NCBI RefSeq assembly: GCF_009707545.1
Contig: NZ_WLYK01000003.1
Coordinates: 275,165 to 339,164 of the forward strand
Reading direction: 5' to 3'
Length of the DNA stretch: 64,000 nucleotides
Source: Nakamurella alba
Lineage (GTDB): Bacteria; Actinomycetota; Actinomycetes; Mycobacteriales; Nakamurellaceae
The translations under genes and the position numbers were made by a program. Position 1 is the stretch's first letter. The number at the start of each line of letters is the position of its first letter. Below the pieces are notes generated by a model, which saw only the letters and a program-made list of their open reading frames with translations, was not told where the DNA came from and made no database searches. This document shows, piece by piece, positions 36,127-45,157 of the stretch.

Positions 36127-36726
36127 GTGCGCAGGCTCGTGACCAACACCTTCATCACCCTCGACGGGGTGCTCCAGTCCCCCGGTGGACCGGAGGAGGA
36201 CCCGGAGCATTTCACCGCGGGCGGGTGGTCGGTCCCGCACTGGGACGAGGCCATGGGCGAGGTCATGGCCGGCTACATGGAGTCCTTCGCACTCGTCCTC
36301 GGGCGCCGGACGTACGACCTGATGGCGGCCTACTGGCCCACCGCTCCCGATCACGAGCAGCCCGACACCATGAACAACGCCCGCAAGTACGTGGTCTCCC
36401 GCGGGCGGCCGACGCTGACCTGGCAGCACGCCGAACTGCTCGACGGCGACCCGGTCAATTCGCTGACCGCGCTCAAGCAGACGGACGGCCCGGAGTTGCA
36501 GGTGCACGGCAGCGGTGACCTGCTGCAGACCCTCCTGCAGCACCCCGGCCTCGTCGACGAGCTGCGGATCTGGACGTTCCCGGTACTCGTCGGGAGCGGC
36601 AAGCGGATGTTCGCGGACCGCGAGACACCCACGGACCTGAGACTGGTCCGCAGCCGGACCTTCGACACCGGCGTGGTCCACTCGGTCTACCGGCCGACCG
36701 GCGCCTTCTCCGCAGGCGCCTTCTGA
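36127..36726 (+). CDS. Dihydrofolate reductase-like (RibD C-terminal domain) protein
   Basis: This 199-residue member of the RibD_C family opens with RRLVTNTFITLDGVLQSPGG and has LVLGRRTYDLMAAYWP, YVVSRGRP, LQVHGSGDLLQTLLQ, VDELRIWTFPVLVGSGKRMF and a C-terminal VVHSVYRP. This form (YyaP-like) is a stand-alone NADPH reductase of unknown substrate. GTG at 36127 follows GGGAAGGA with 7-base spacing. It is a distant paralogue of the protein at 18614-19204. Confidence 0.85.
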   Translation: MRRLVTNTFITLDGVLQSPGGPEEDPEHFTAGGWSVPHWDEAMGEVMAGYMESFALVLGRRTYDLMAAYWPTAPDHEQPDTMNNARKYVVSRGRPTLTWQHAELLDGDPVNSLTALKQTDGPELQVHGSGDLLQTLLQHPGLVDELRIWTFPVLVGSGKRMFADRETPTDLRLVRSRTFDTGVVHSVYRPTGAFSAGAF

Positions 36727-36819
36727 TCCCGGCACTGGTCCGCTCGCCGGACGCGTGTCCCGGGTCGACCCTCCGCACCGCCATTGATCAGGGAGCGCAC
36801 CACACCGCCGCCGCGCCGG

Positions 36820-37659
36820 TCAGAGAATCGGTCGCCCGCCGGTGACCGCGATGCGCGCACCCGAGATGTAACTGCCGTCCTCCGAGGCCAGCAGGACATA
36901 GGTCGGCGCGAGTTCGGCCGGTTGCCCGGCCCGGCCCAGCGGGGTGTTCTCGCCGAAATGCTCGACCTTCTCCGGAGGCATGGTCGCCGGGATCAGCGGT
37001 GTCCAGACCGGACCCGGAGCCACGCTGTTCACCCGGATCCCGCGGGGGCCCAGCATCTGGGCGAGGCTGGCGCAGAAATTGGCGATCGCGGCCTTGGTGG
37101 CGGCATAGGGCGCGAGGGCCGGCGAGGGCATGTCCGAGTTCACCGACGAGCTCCCGATGATCGAGCTGCCCCGCGGCATGTGCGGCAGCGCCGCTTTCAC
37201 CAGGTGGAACATCGCGAACACGTTGGTGCGGAAGGTGAACTCGAACTCCTCGTCGGACACGTCCTCCAGGTCGTCGTGCGACATCTGGTGCGCCGCATTG
37301 CTCACCAGCACGTCGATCCTGCCGAACTCGGCGACCGCACGGTCGATGATGCCCCGGCACACCGCCGCATCGGAGATGTCGCCCTCGACCAACACCGCGG
37401 TGCGCCCGGCCTCCCGCACGTAGCGAGCGGTGTCCTCCGCGTCCTGCGTCTCGGAGAGGTAGGAGATCAGCACATCGGCGCCTTCGCGCGCGTAGGCGAT
37501 GGCGGCGGCCCGGCCGATCCCGCTGTCGCCGCCGGTGATCACCGCGGCCTTGCCGGTCAGCTTGCCGCTGCCGACGTAACTGTCCTCGCCGCAGTCCGGC
37601 ACCGGGGTCATCACGCCCTGCACACCCGGCGGATCCTGCTGCTGTCGGGGCTGGCTCAC
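36820..37659 (-). CDS. SDR family oxidoreductase (general-stress YhdF/YghA-like)
   Basis: The 279-residue classical SDR carries the 35-residue N-terminal extension (QQQDPPGVQGVMTPVPDCGE, then GSGKLTGKAAVITG) typical of the YhdF/YghA group. The cofactor motif TGGDSGIG, VSNAAHQ in place of NNAG, the serine in GSSSVNS, and YAATKAAIAN follow. Substrates are probably sugars or alcohols; relatives are stress-induced. It starts with GTG at 37659. It is transcribed alone and faces away from the glycosyltransferase island. Confidence 0.87.
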   Translation of the reverse strand: MSQPRQQQDPPGVQGVMTPVPDCGEDSYVGSGKLTGKAAVITGGDSGIGRAAAIAYAREGADVLISYLSETQDAEDTARYVREAGRTAVLVEGDISDAAVCRGIIDRAVAEFGRIDVLVSNAAHQMSHDDLEDVSDEEFEFTFRTNVFAMFHLVKAALPHMPRGSSIIGSSSVNSDMPSPALAPYAATKAAIANFCASLAQMLGPRGIRVNSVAPGPVWTPLIPATMPPEKVEHFGENTPLGRAGQPAELAPTYVLLASEDGSYISGARIAVTGGRPIL

Positions 37660-37689
37660 CGCTGCTCACCTCACCTGTCGTGTCACACC

Positions 37690-38598
37690 TCATCCCGAGG
37701 ACGCTGCTGACCTCGACCCTGTCGTTCCCTTTCCCACGCCCGGCGCGAGGCAATCCGGCAGGACCTGCCGGAGGCCGGTCCACCGATCGGCCACCGGGTC
37801 GTGCCGGGCCAGGCCGGCCGCCGCGAAGGCCTCGAGCCAGCCGGTCATCGGGAAGAACCCGTGCAGGTCCCGGAACAGGTTGGCGTTGCGGAGGATCGAG
37901 TCAAGGTGCTGGACCGGCGGCTGCGTGGACGGGTGGTACTGGTGTGAGGCCGACGCACCGGACCACCAGCGGATCGGCACATCCGCCAGGTGGGCACGGA
38001 GGCCGAGGTCGGTGTCCTCGCCGCCGTAACCGGCGAACCGCTCGTCGAAACCGCCGAGCCGCCGCCACGTCGTCGCCGACACGGCGAAGGACAGCGACCA
38101 GAAGAGCTGCCAGTCATCCGTGTCGTGGCTACCGGCGGTGGGTTCCGGGCGGGCGGGGTGGGGGCGACCGCGCAGCATGTCGATGTCGAAACCTGTTGCC
38201 GACAGCTCGGACTCGGCCGCCGACAGGTAGTTCACCGTGCCGCAGTGCAGCACCATCCGCTCCTCGCTGCGGACCGCATCCCGGTAGCGCCCGACCAGGC
38301 CGCGGGACGGGATGCAGTCGACGTCCAGGAAGACCAGGACGTCCGCGCCACGGTCCAGGGCCGCTGCCGCGCCGGCGTTCCTCGCCGCGGCCAACGGCAG
38401 TTCACCGCCGTCCAGAGGCTGCTCGACCAGCACCAGCTCACCGCCCCCGGGACCGTCGCACGCCGCGAAGGCCGTCGGGTCGTCCATCGCCACCACGACG
38501 TGCAGGTCCGGCGTCGACGTCTGCTGCGCCAGGCCCCATCTCTGCCGGCGCAGATGCAGACCGCGACCCGACACCGTGGTGATGACCGCTGTTCTCAT
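37690..38598 (-). CDS. Family 2 glycosyltransferase (GT-A fold, galactosyltransferase-C type)
   Basis: The 302-residue enzyme has a GT-A domain: AVITTVSGRGLHLRRQRWGLA, the metal site DVD in VLVFLDVDCIPS, and the acceptor/catalytic block GGFDERFAGYGGEDTDLGLRA, typical of the galactosyltransferase C-terminal family. It transfers a sugar from a nucleotide donor in the cytoplasm; donor and acceptor are unknown. ATG overlaps the stop of the upstream GT-B gene (ATGA). It is the last gene of the four-gene minus-strand arm of the glycan island. No signal peptide or membrane span. Confidence 0.87.
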   Translation of the reverse strand: MRTAVITTVSGRGLHLRRQRWGLAQQTSTPDLHVVVAMDDPTAFAACDGPGGGELVLVEQPLDGGELPLAAARNAGAAAALDRGADVLVFLDVDCIPSRGLVGRYRDAVRSEERMVLHCGTVNYLSAAESELSATGFDIDMLRGRPHPARPEPTAGSHDTDDWQLFWSLSFAVSATTWRRLGGFDERFAGYGGEDTDLGLRAHLADVPIRWWSGASASHQYHPSTQPPVQHLDSILRNANLFRDLHGFFPMTGWLEAFAAAGLARHDPVADRWTGLRQVLPDCLAPGVGKGTTGSRSAASSG

Positions 38599-39581
38599 GC
38601 CGAGCGGTGCGCGGCAACGAGGTTGTCCAGGTACGTCGCCGCCGCCGGCGCTCCCCCACCCGACCGCCACCGTGCCCACCCGTCGCCGCCCAGCTGCAGC
38701 GCGGCCGGGAGCAGGTCCGCCCAGGTGTCGTCCGGGCCGGCGACGACGGCCAGACCGGCCGCCTCCAGCACCGCTGCGGTGTCGTATTGCTCGCCGTGCG
38801 GACGCTCCTCCGGCACCACGACGGCCGGCGTGGACAGTGCGGCCACTTCGGCCAGGGCGTTCTGGCCGGCGTGGGTGACCACGACGTCGGCCCGGTCGAT
38901 GGCGGCGCGGACCTCGTCCTCGTCCAGGCCGTGGGCGACGGTCCACTGCCAGCCCGGGACGACCGAGGGTGCACCCGGACCCACTCCATGGGTCCCGCCG
39001 GACCCGGTCAGCCGCAGTGCCCGCCACGGCCCGGCCTCGCGCTCGTGGAAGGGTGGGTGCGATGCGTCGAAGCGGCTGATGCTGCCGGCATGAAAGGTCT
39101 TGCTGCGCCACGACTCCGGCCACGACGTCCGGGCGAACTCGGCCGCCCACGGGGCCAGGACCGCGTCCGCCGAGTCGTAGGCGAGCCGGTGCGGGCGGTC
39201 GGACCGGTCACCCGGCATGCCCATGACCACCGTCGGCACGCCGTGCAGCCGGCACAGCAGGGCCACCTCGACGGACACGTCGACCACCACGAGATCCGGT
39301 GCCGCGCGGCGGATCCAGTCGGAGATCGCCGACATGCGGTCCCGCAGCCCGTGATGTCGGGTGGGTGCCCAGTGCAGCACACCACCGGCCGTCGGATCAC
39401 CGCTGACGTCGTCGTCCGCGACACCCGCATCCGAGGGCAACTGCACCCACTCCTGCAGGTGGTGCCAGGGCCGGGTGGGCAGCGACGACAGAACGGTGAC
39501 CGGCACCGTGAGGTGCTCGGTGATCGCGCCGGCCCGGTGCAGGTGACCGAGTCCCTGGTGGTGCACGTAGTAGCCGATCAC
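38595..39581 (-). CDS. GT-B glycosyltransferase (GT1/MurG-like)
   Basis: The 328-residue protein begins VIGYYVHHQGLGHLHRA, the acceptor-side glycine-rich loop of GT1/GT28 enzymes with a catalytic-type histidine. The donor-binding end reads VVTHAGQNALAEVAALSTPAVVVPEERPHGEQ, the GT1/MurG sugar-nucleotide signature. GTG at 39581 overlaps the stop of the GT4 gene upstream (GTGA), and its own stop overlaps the next gene, so the arm is translationally coupled. Substrates are unknown. Confidence 0.85.
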   Translation of the reverse strand: MIGYYVHHQGLGHLHRAGAITEHLTVPVTVLSSLPTRPWHHLQEWVQLPSDAGVADDDVSGDPTAGGVLHWAPTRHHGLRDRMSAISDWIRRAAPDLVVVDVSVEVALLCRLHGVPTVVMGMPGDRSDRPHRLAYDSADAVLAPWAAEFARTSWPESWRSKTFHAGSISRFDASHPPFHEREAGPWRALRLTGSGGTHGVGPGAPSVVPGWQWTVAHGLDEDEVRAAIDRADVVVTHAGQNALAEVAALSTPAVVVPEERPHGEQYDTAAVLEAAGLAVVAGPDDTWADLLPAALQLGGDGWARWRSGGGAPAAATYLDNLVAAHRSA

Positions 39582-40702
39582 GACCAGTCCCGGTCCCGCA
39601 GCACCTCGCGGTAGACGTCCTCGTACCCGCGGATCATCGCCATCAGGCCGTGCCGCCGGGCGGTGTGCTCCCGCACCGCCGTCCGGTCCAGACGTACCGC
39701 TGCGTGGACCGCGCGGACGGCCCCGGCCAGTTCGTGCCGGTCCAGTCCCTCGTCCGAGCGCGGCGCCGGGATCAGCATTCCGGTCCGTCGGGACACGATG
39801 TCGGTCAGACCACCGCGGGCGACGGCGACGACCGGTGTGCCGGTGGCGCCCGCTTCCACCGCGACCAGACCGAAGGGCTCGTCCCAGGTCGGGGTGACCA
39901 GGGCGACCGTACTGCTGCCGACCAGCCGGACGAGCTGGTCGTGGTGCAGATGTCCGGCGTAGCGGACGGTCTCGCCCAGCTGCGGGGCGATGCGGTGCGC
40001 GAAGTACTCCCGGTCCATCACCGGCCCGGCGAGGGTGAGGCGCAGCCCCGCCGCCCGGGCGATCGCGACGGCCAGGTGCGCACCCTTCTCCGGGACGAGC
40101 CGGCCCGTCCAGACCGCGTCGGTCCCGCCGGGCCCCGGTGTCCAGTGCCGCAGGTCGACCCCGTTGGGCACCACGGCCGGCGCGATCCACGGGTGCCAGG
40201 CCTCGGCGGTGCTGCGGCTCACGGCCACGAAGGTGCAGGACGTCCCCGGACCCAGCACCCGTTCCGCCCAGGGCAGGGCGGGCGTGTGCAGGGTGGTCAC
40301 CACGGGGTACGGGAGCAGTCCGGCCTGTTCCACCGGCAACGGGTACAGCGAGTTGTTGTGCACGAGATCGAAGCTGCCGAGCAGACCCTCGCGCAGATCG
40401 GTGAGCAGGGCGTCGAAGGCGGCACGCTCCGCCGCCGCCGTGGCCGGGGACTCGGACGTGTCCGCGCGGCCGGACCCGGCCTCGTCCCGCACCCGGCCGT
40501 AGGTCCGGGTGACCAGCGCCGGGTCGCTGTCGTCGGCCCCGGCCACCTCGACCAGATGGCCGGCGCGACGCAGCCCGGTGACCAGCGACGCGGTGTGCGA
40601 CTCCAGCCCGCCGGCGAACGGCTCGGCGATCGGGAACCGCATGCCGGCGATCACCATGATCTTGAGAGGTGTTGCCGCGCGTGTGGTGTCGACAGCTGTC
40701 AC
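39578..40702 (-). CDS. Family 4 glycosyltransferase
   Basis: The 374-residue GT-B enzyme shows GGLESHTASLVTGLRRAGH in the N-domain, PNGVDLRHW, the donor-loop GRLVPEKGAHLAVAIA and the EX7E-type motif EPFGLVAVEAGATGTP. It is a retaining glycosyltransferase of the GT4 family using a nucleotide sugar. GTG at 40702 overlaps the preceding gene's TGA (GTGA). Confidence 0.88.
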   Translation of the reverse strand: MTAVDTTRAATPLKIMVIAGMRFPIAEPFAGGLESHTASLVTGLRRAGHLVEVAGADDSDPALVTRTYGRVRDEAGSGRADTSESPATAAAERAAFDALLTDLREGLLGSFDLVHNNSLYPLPVEQAGLLPYPVVTTLHTPALPWAERVLGPGTSCTFVAVSRSTAEAWHPWIAPAVVPNGVDLRHWTPGPGGTDAVWTGRLVPEKGAHLAVAIARAAGLRLTLAGPVMDREYFAHRIAPQLGETVRYAGHLHHDQLVRLVGSSTVALVTPTWDEPFGLVAVEAGATGTPVVAVARGGLTDIVSRRTGMLIPAPRSDEGLDRHELAGAVRAVHAAVRLDRTAVREHTARRHGLMAMIRGYEDVYREVLRDRDWS

Positions 40703-41793
40703 CGCGTCACCTCCACCACGTCGCGCCGGGACAGCACCGACCGGTAGATCTCCGCGTGACGGTCGGCGATCACCCGGCGCTGGGCGGAGCGGTCCGGGCA
40801 GGTGCGCAGGGCGAACCCGGGATCGGCGGCCCAGTCCAGCACCTGATCACGCAGGGCCGGCCCGGTGCCGTGCCCTCCCGGGTGCCGGTAGACCGGATGA
40901 TCGTGCTGCCCGGAGTAGTGACCCACGGACGGGACCAGGACCGGCGTGCCGACATCGACACAGGCCTCCAGCCAACCGGAATGCGTGCCGAAGCGGTACG
41001 GCAGCACGCACAGGTCGAGCGAGGCAAGGTAATCCTGCAGTGCGTCGTCGTCCAGGCGAGGGTGCACCCGCAGGTCCACCTCTGTACGGCCGTCCACCGA
41101 TGAGGCCCAGCGGGCGAAGTCACGGCGCCGAGGGTCGGTGGTCCTCGGGTCGAACACCTCCGGATGCGCGTTCACCTGCAGCACGGCCCCGGGGACCTCC
41201 CGCACCACCGGCAGCAGCTCGGTCAGGACCGGTAGCGCATCGATGTTCGCCCGGAGGTTCTTCACGTGCACGCCGATCCGGCGCTCCCCCGCTCGTCGGA
41301 GCCGCCGGGGCCGTGGCGCGTCGAAGACCTGCGGATGCGGCAGAACCACCGCGTCCCGCGCCCACCGCCGGCGGATCTCCTCCGCCGCTCCCGCGGTCAA
41401 CGTGATCACCGCATCCGCGGCAGGCACCAGCACGTCCAGCTGCCGGAGGTGCCCGGCCGGGTCGTCGATGTGCGGGTTGACCAGGTCGTGCACCGTCAGC
41501 ACCAGCGGCACACCGAGCCGGGCCAGCGTTGCCGTCCATCCCCGCAGGTGCGCCGGCAGGAAGGAGTCGAACCCGAAGTGCAGATGCACGACGTCGATCT
41601 CGTCCCGGTGCGCCGACGGCCACGCGGGGTCGAGCACCACCGGCGGCCACCACTGGCCGGGCAGCGGATCCGGCACGGCCGGCGGCGGGTCGGGCAGCCG
41701 GACCACCCGGCCGTCGCCGGGTACGGACAGGTGCTCGACGTAGGGATGGGCGGACGGAATGGAGGCGACGCGGATCGGGTACAGCCGCGCCAT
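40699..41793 (-). CDS. Glycosyltransferase (GT-B, GT4-like)
   Basis: The 364-residue protein starts MARLYPIRVASIPSAHPYV and has IDVVHLHFGFDSFLPAHL, VLTVHDLVNPH, and the donor-side CVLPYRFGTHSGWLEACVDVGTPVLVPSVGHY. It lacks a clear EX7E pair; an E in LEAC is kept. ATG at 41793 follows GGAAGGGG. It is the first gene of the minus arm, with only 36 bases to the divergent WcbI-like gene, so the two arms share a very compact control region. Confidence 0.83.
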   Translation of the reverse strand: MARLYPIRVASIPSAHPYVEHLSVPGDGRVVRLPDPPPAVPDPLPGQWWPPVVLDPAWPSAHRDEIDVVHLHFGFDSFLPAHLRGWTATLARLGVPLVLTVHDLVNPHIDDPAGHLRQLDVLVPAADAVITLTAGAAEEIRRRWARDAVVLPHPQVFDAPRPRRLRRAGERRIGVHVKNLRANIDALPVLTELLPVVREVPGAVLQVNAHPEVFDPRTTDPRRRDFARWASSVDGRTEVDLRVHPRLDDDALQDYLASLDLCVLPYRFGTHSGWLEACVDVGTPVLVPSVGHYSGQHDHPVYRHPGGHGTGPALRDQVLDWAADPGFALRTCPDRSAQRRVIADRHAEIYRSVLSRRDVVEVTR

Positions 41794-41829
41794 GCCCACC
41801 CCTTCCGACGGTTCCTGCGGCGCCGCCCC

Positions 41830-42759
41830 GTGATCGGCGGCACCGGACCCGCTGTACCCACGGATCGGGAGATCCATTACGCGGCCTTCCACGGAATCTC
41901 CGACATCACCGGGGCCGGCCCGCTGGTGGTGGTGCACGGCAACTGCCAGGCGGAGGCGCTGCGCGTGCTCATCGCCGCAGGGGATGTCCGGACCGTCCGG
42001 ATCCCGCCCGTCTTCGAGCTACGACAGGCCGACCTCGGGCGGCTGGCTGCGCTGCTCGCGCGGGCCGACGTGCTGGTCACCCAGCCGGTGCGCGACGACT
42101 ACGCCGGACTGCCGCTCGGCTCCGCCCAACTCGCGGCGGCCCTGCCCGCAGCCGCCCGGGTGCTTCGCGTGCCGATCGTCCGGTGGACCGGACTCCACCC
42201 CGTCCAGGCCATCATCCGGGACCCGCAGGATCCGTCGGCACCACCGCCGGGCGTGCCGTACCACGACCTCCGTACCCTGGCGGCGGCCGCGGGACTGCCC
42301 GCGCCGCGGCCGACGCCGCGCACGGTCCGTGCCGTCGCCGCGGCGGCAGTGGCGGAGCTGCGACGCCGCGAGAGCACCTGCGACGTCATCGTGTCCGACC
42401 TGTTCGAGACACCCCGACCCGCCGACATGCTCACGATCAACCACCCCGGCAATCGGATCCTGCGGGCGCTCGCCGAGCGGATCCGCCGGCGGCTGGGACT
42501 GGACCGGGCCACGGTCGATCCCGGACGCACGTTGCTCACCGAGGTCATCGCGCCCGTCGAGGACGTCGTGCTGCAGGCGTGGCAGTTGTCCGGTCGTGGC
42601 ACGGCACTGCCGGATGCCTGGCGGGTCCGCGGCGAGGTGGTACCCGACACGCTGGTCCGTGAGGTCCAGCTCGACTGGTACCGGACCCGGCCCGATGTCG
42701 TGGACGCGGGACTGCGCCGGCACCGGGACACGTTGCAGCTGCTGGGGTTCGCGGCATGA
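41830..42759 (+). CDS. WcbI-like polysaccharide biosynthesis protein
   Basis: The 309-residue protein has the WcbI signature VVVHGNCQAEALRVLI (H36-G-N-C-Q40) and a later INHPGNRIL segment with a catalytic-type histidine. WcbI from Burkholderia capsule biosynthesis binds CoA/acetyl-CoA and is a proposed polysaccharide acetyltransferase. GTG at 41830 is the best in-frame start after the divergent gap but has a poor Shine-Dalgarno, so the true start may differ. The stop overlaps the next gene (ATGA). It is the first gene of the plus-strand arm. Confidence 0.8.
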   Translation: MIGGTGPAVPTDREIHYAAFHGISDITGAGPLVVVHGNCQAEALRVLIAAGDVRTVRIPPVFELRQADLGRLAALLARADVLVTQPVRDDYAGLPLGSAQLAAALPAAARVLRVPIVRWTGLHPVQAIIRDPQDPSAPPPGVPYHDLRTLAAAAGLPAPRPTPRTVRAVAAAAVAELRRRESTCDVIVSDLFETPRPADMLTINHPGNRILRALAERIRRRLGLDRATVDPGRTLLTEVIAPVEDVVLQAWQLSGRGTALPDAWRVRGEVVPDTLVREVQLDWYRTRPDVVDAGLRRHRDTLQLLGFAA

Positions 42760-43757
42760 CGGCCGCGCACCTGGCATGGCTGTGGTTGGGGGAACCGGAG
42801 CACGCGATCAGCGCGCTGGCCCGCACGATCGGCGCCGCGGCGGGCGGACCGGTCGCCGGGACGATGGATCCGCACCGGCTGCGCGCGGTGGTGGCTTCGC
42901 TGGACCCGGACGTGCGCACCGCGCACCTGCACACCAACGACTGGCTGTTCCGCAGGTCCGGCGCCGACGCCCCGGCGGTCGTCGAGGCCGTCGCCGGCGA
43001 CCTGCACACCCGCGGCCGGCAACTCACCCTGACCCTGCACGACCTGCCGCACCCGGGCGCCCACCAGTACGAGGAGCGCGCTGCCGACTACGCCCGCATG
43101 GCCGCCGCGGCGGCGGCCGTGGTGGTCAGCAGTGACCACGAGAAGACCCTGCTGACCAGGGCCGCCCCGCAGCTCCGCACTCCTGTGCACGTGGTGCCGC
43201 TGCCGGTCGACGTCGAGCCGACGGGTGAGCCCGTCGCGTCCGAGCCCGCCGAGATCGGCGTGCTCGGCTTCCTTTTCCCCGGCAAGGGCCATGCCGAGCT
43301 GATCGACGAGGTGGCCGGCAGCGGCTGGCGCATCCTGGCCCTGGGCCGGCCGTCCGACGGTCAGGAATACCTGGCCGATGCGCTGCGGGAGCGGGCGGAC
43401 GGTCGGGGGGTGTCGTTCCGGATCACCGGCTGGATCCCGGAGGCGGACCTGGTCCGGCGGCTGCGCGCGGTGCGGGTGCCGGTGGCACCACACACGGAGG
43501 TCTCCGCCTCCGGGTCGATCAACTCGTGGATCGCCGCCGGGCGCCGTCCGCTGGTCGCCGCCGGCCCCTACACCCGGGAGCTGGAGCGCCGGGTTCCCGG
43601 CGCCGTCCGGCTGTACGAGCCCGGGACGCTGGTCACCGAGGTCCGGGCTGCGCTGGCGCAACCCGACACCACCTGGTGGGGGCCGGACGTCGCGCCGGGC
43701 CCGGCCACGGCGGAGGTGGCGGCCCGGTACCGGTCGTTGCTGCAGGACCTGACGTGA
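42756..43757 (+). CDS. Glycosyltransferase (GT-B-like)
   Basis: The 333-residue protein has TAHLHTNDWLFRRSG, LTLTLHDLPHPG, VVVSSDHEKTLL, the linker-side IGVLGFLFPGKGHAELIDEV and SASGSINSWIAAGRRPLVAAGPY near the donor site. The order of these motifs matches GT4-like enzymes but the EX7E pair is degenerate. It is coupled to its neighbours by ATGA and GTGA overlaps. Donor and acceptor are not readable. Confidence 0.78.
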   Translation: MTAAHLAWLWLGEPEHAISALARTIGAAAGGPVAGTMDPHRLRAVVASLDPDVRTAHLHTNDWLFRRSGADAPAVVEAVAGDLHTRGRQLTLTLHDLPHPGAHQYEERAADYARMAAAAAAVVVSSDHEKTLLTRAAPQLRTPVHVVPLPVDVEPTGEPVASEPAEIGVLGFLFPGKGHAELIDEVAGSGWRILALGRPSDGQEYLADALRERADGRGVSFRITGWIPEADLVRRLRAVRVPVAPHTEVSASGSINSWIAAGRRPLVAAGPYTRELERRVPGAVRLYEPGTLVTEVRAALAQPDTTWWGPDVAPGPATAEVAARYRSLLQDLT

Positions 43758-45157
43758 CCGACCGGTGGCAGCTGCCCGACGGGCGGTTCGTCGTACCGGG
43801 CAACCGCTGGGACCTGGTGCCCGACGACCCGCCGGAGCCGCCCGAGATCACCGTTGTCGTCCCCTACTTCGAGGACCAGGCGGGGTTGGACCGGTTGCTC
43901 GCGGCGCTGTCGGTGCAGACCCATCCGCACACCCGGACGCAGGTGGTGGTCGCCGACGACGGCTCCGCCGTGCCGCCGTCGGTCGTCCGGTGGCGCGGTG
44001 ACCTGGCCGTCGAGGTCGTGCACCAGGAGAACCTCGGGTTCCGGGCGGCCGCCGCCCGGAACCTCGGAGCGGCCCGTGCCGACGGGGACGTGCTGGTCTT
44101 CCTGGACGGCGACATGGTCCCGGCGGCAGACCATCTCACCCGGATCAGTCGGCTGCCCGCGGTGCTCCCGGACACGCTGGCCGGCGGCCGCCGGCGGCAC
44201 GCGGACCTGGCCGGGTGGGGCACCGGCCGGGTCCGCGGCTGGCTGACCGGTTCGGAGGATCCGCCGGAGGACCTGACGGAACCCGCCTGGCTGGCCGACG
44301 AGTACGACCGCAGCGGCGACCTGCTGCGCGTCCACCCGCGCAGCTACCGCTATCTGATCTCCGCGACGCTGGCCTGCACCCGCGAGCTGTTCGACGAGAT
44401 CGGCGGGTTCGATGCGACGATGACCGGGTACGGCGGCGAGGACTGGGATCTCGCCTACCGCGCGTTCGCCGTCGCGGGCGCGGTCCTGGCTCACGACCCG
44501 GCCGCGGTCGTCTGGCACGACGGGCCCGACTGGGCCGGGCGGACCGCCGACGACCCCGATCGCCGCGACGCCAAGGACCTCGAGACCCTGGCACTCGCCC
44601 GGCGGATCCCGGAGCCGGCCATGCGCGGTCACGGCGGCCACTACCCCACGGTGGACATGACGGTGCGGATCGACGTGACCGGGCACCCGGTCGGCGCCGT
44701 CGCGTTGTCCGTCCGGTCGTTCCTGCAGACCTTCGACTGCCGGGTGCAGCTGGTCGGGGACGGCGCGCCGGGGCTCACAGCAGCCATGGCCGACCGGCAG
44801 GTCACCGCCGGCGCCGTCGGACCCGGCGTGGAACGGCTGCTGGTGGACGTGCACCGTCCGGTGGTGGTGGACGGGACGACCGCGCAGATGGTCGCGGACA
44901 TGCTGGAGGAGGACGTCGGCCGCCTCGAGATCGGTGACGGCGCCGTGGTGATCACCTCGAGCAGACGCCACCGGCGGACCGACCGGTGGGCCGCCCGCCT
45001 CGGACTCGACCCGGAGGATCTGGGCAGTCAGCTGTTCCCGCACCGACGGCACGTTGACTCGGGAGTACGACCGGTGACCGGTCGACCGTCACTGGCTGCG
45101 GTCTTCGGCGGGTGGGCGGATCCGGAGACCTACCTGGGTCACTTCCGGAGTTCGTAG
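43754..45157 (+). CDS. Family 2 glycosyltransferase with extra C-terminal domain
   Basis: The 467-residue protein has a GT-A domain at residues 1-290: ITVVVPYFEDQAGLDRLL, VVVADDGSAVP, RAAAARNLGAARADGDVLVFLDGDMVPA with the DXD motif, and GGFDATMTGYGGEDWDLAYRA. Residues 295-467 form a second domain (VDMTVRIDVTGHPVGAVAL, LVDVHRPVVVDGTTAQMVAD) without catalytic motifs that I recognise; it could be a degenerate GT-A copy or an acceptor module. GTG at 43754 overlaps the upstream stop. Its 3' end overlaps that of the convergent methyltransferase gene by 19 bases. Confidence 0.85.
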   Translation: MTDRWQLPDGRFVVPGNRWDLVPDDPPEPPEITVVVPYFEDQAGLDRLLAALSVQTHPHTRTQVVVADDGSAVPPSVVRWRGDLAVEVVHQENLGFRAAAARNLGAARADGDVLVFLDGDMVPAADHLTRISRLPAVLPDTLAGGRRRHADLAGWGTGRVRGWLTGSEDPPEDLTEPAWLADEYDRSGDLLRVHPRSYRYLISATLACTRELFDEIGGFDATMTGYGGEDWDLAYRAFAVAGAVLAHDPAAVVWHDGPDWAGRTADDPDRRDAKDLETLALARRIPEPAMRGHGGHYPTVDMTVRIDVTGHPVGAVALSVRSFLQTFDCRVQLVGDGAPGLTAAMADRQVTAGAVGPGVERLLVDVHRPVVVDGTTAQMVADMLEEDVGRLEIGDGAVVITSSRRHRRTDRWAARLGLDPEDLGSQLFPHRRHVDSGVRPVTGRPSLAAVFGGWADPETYLGHFRSS

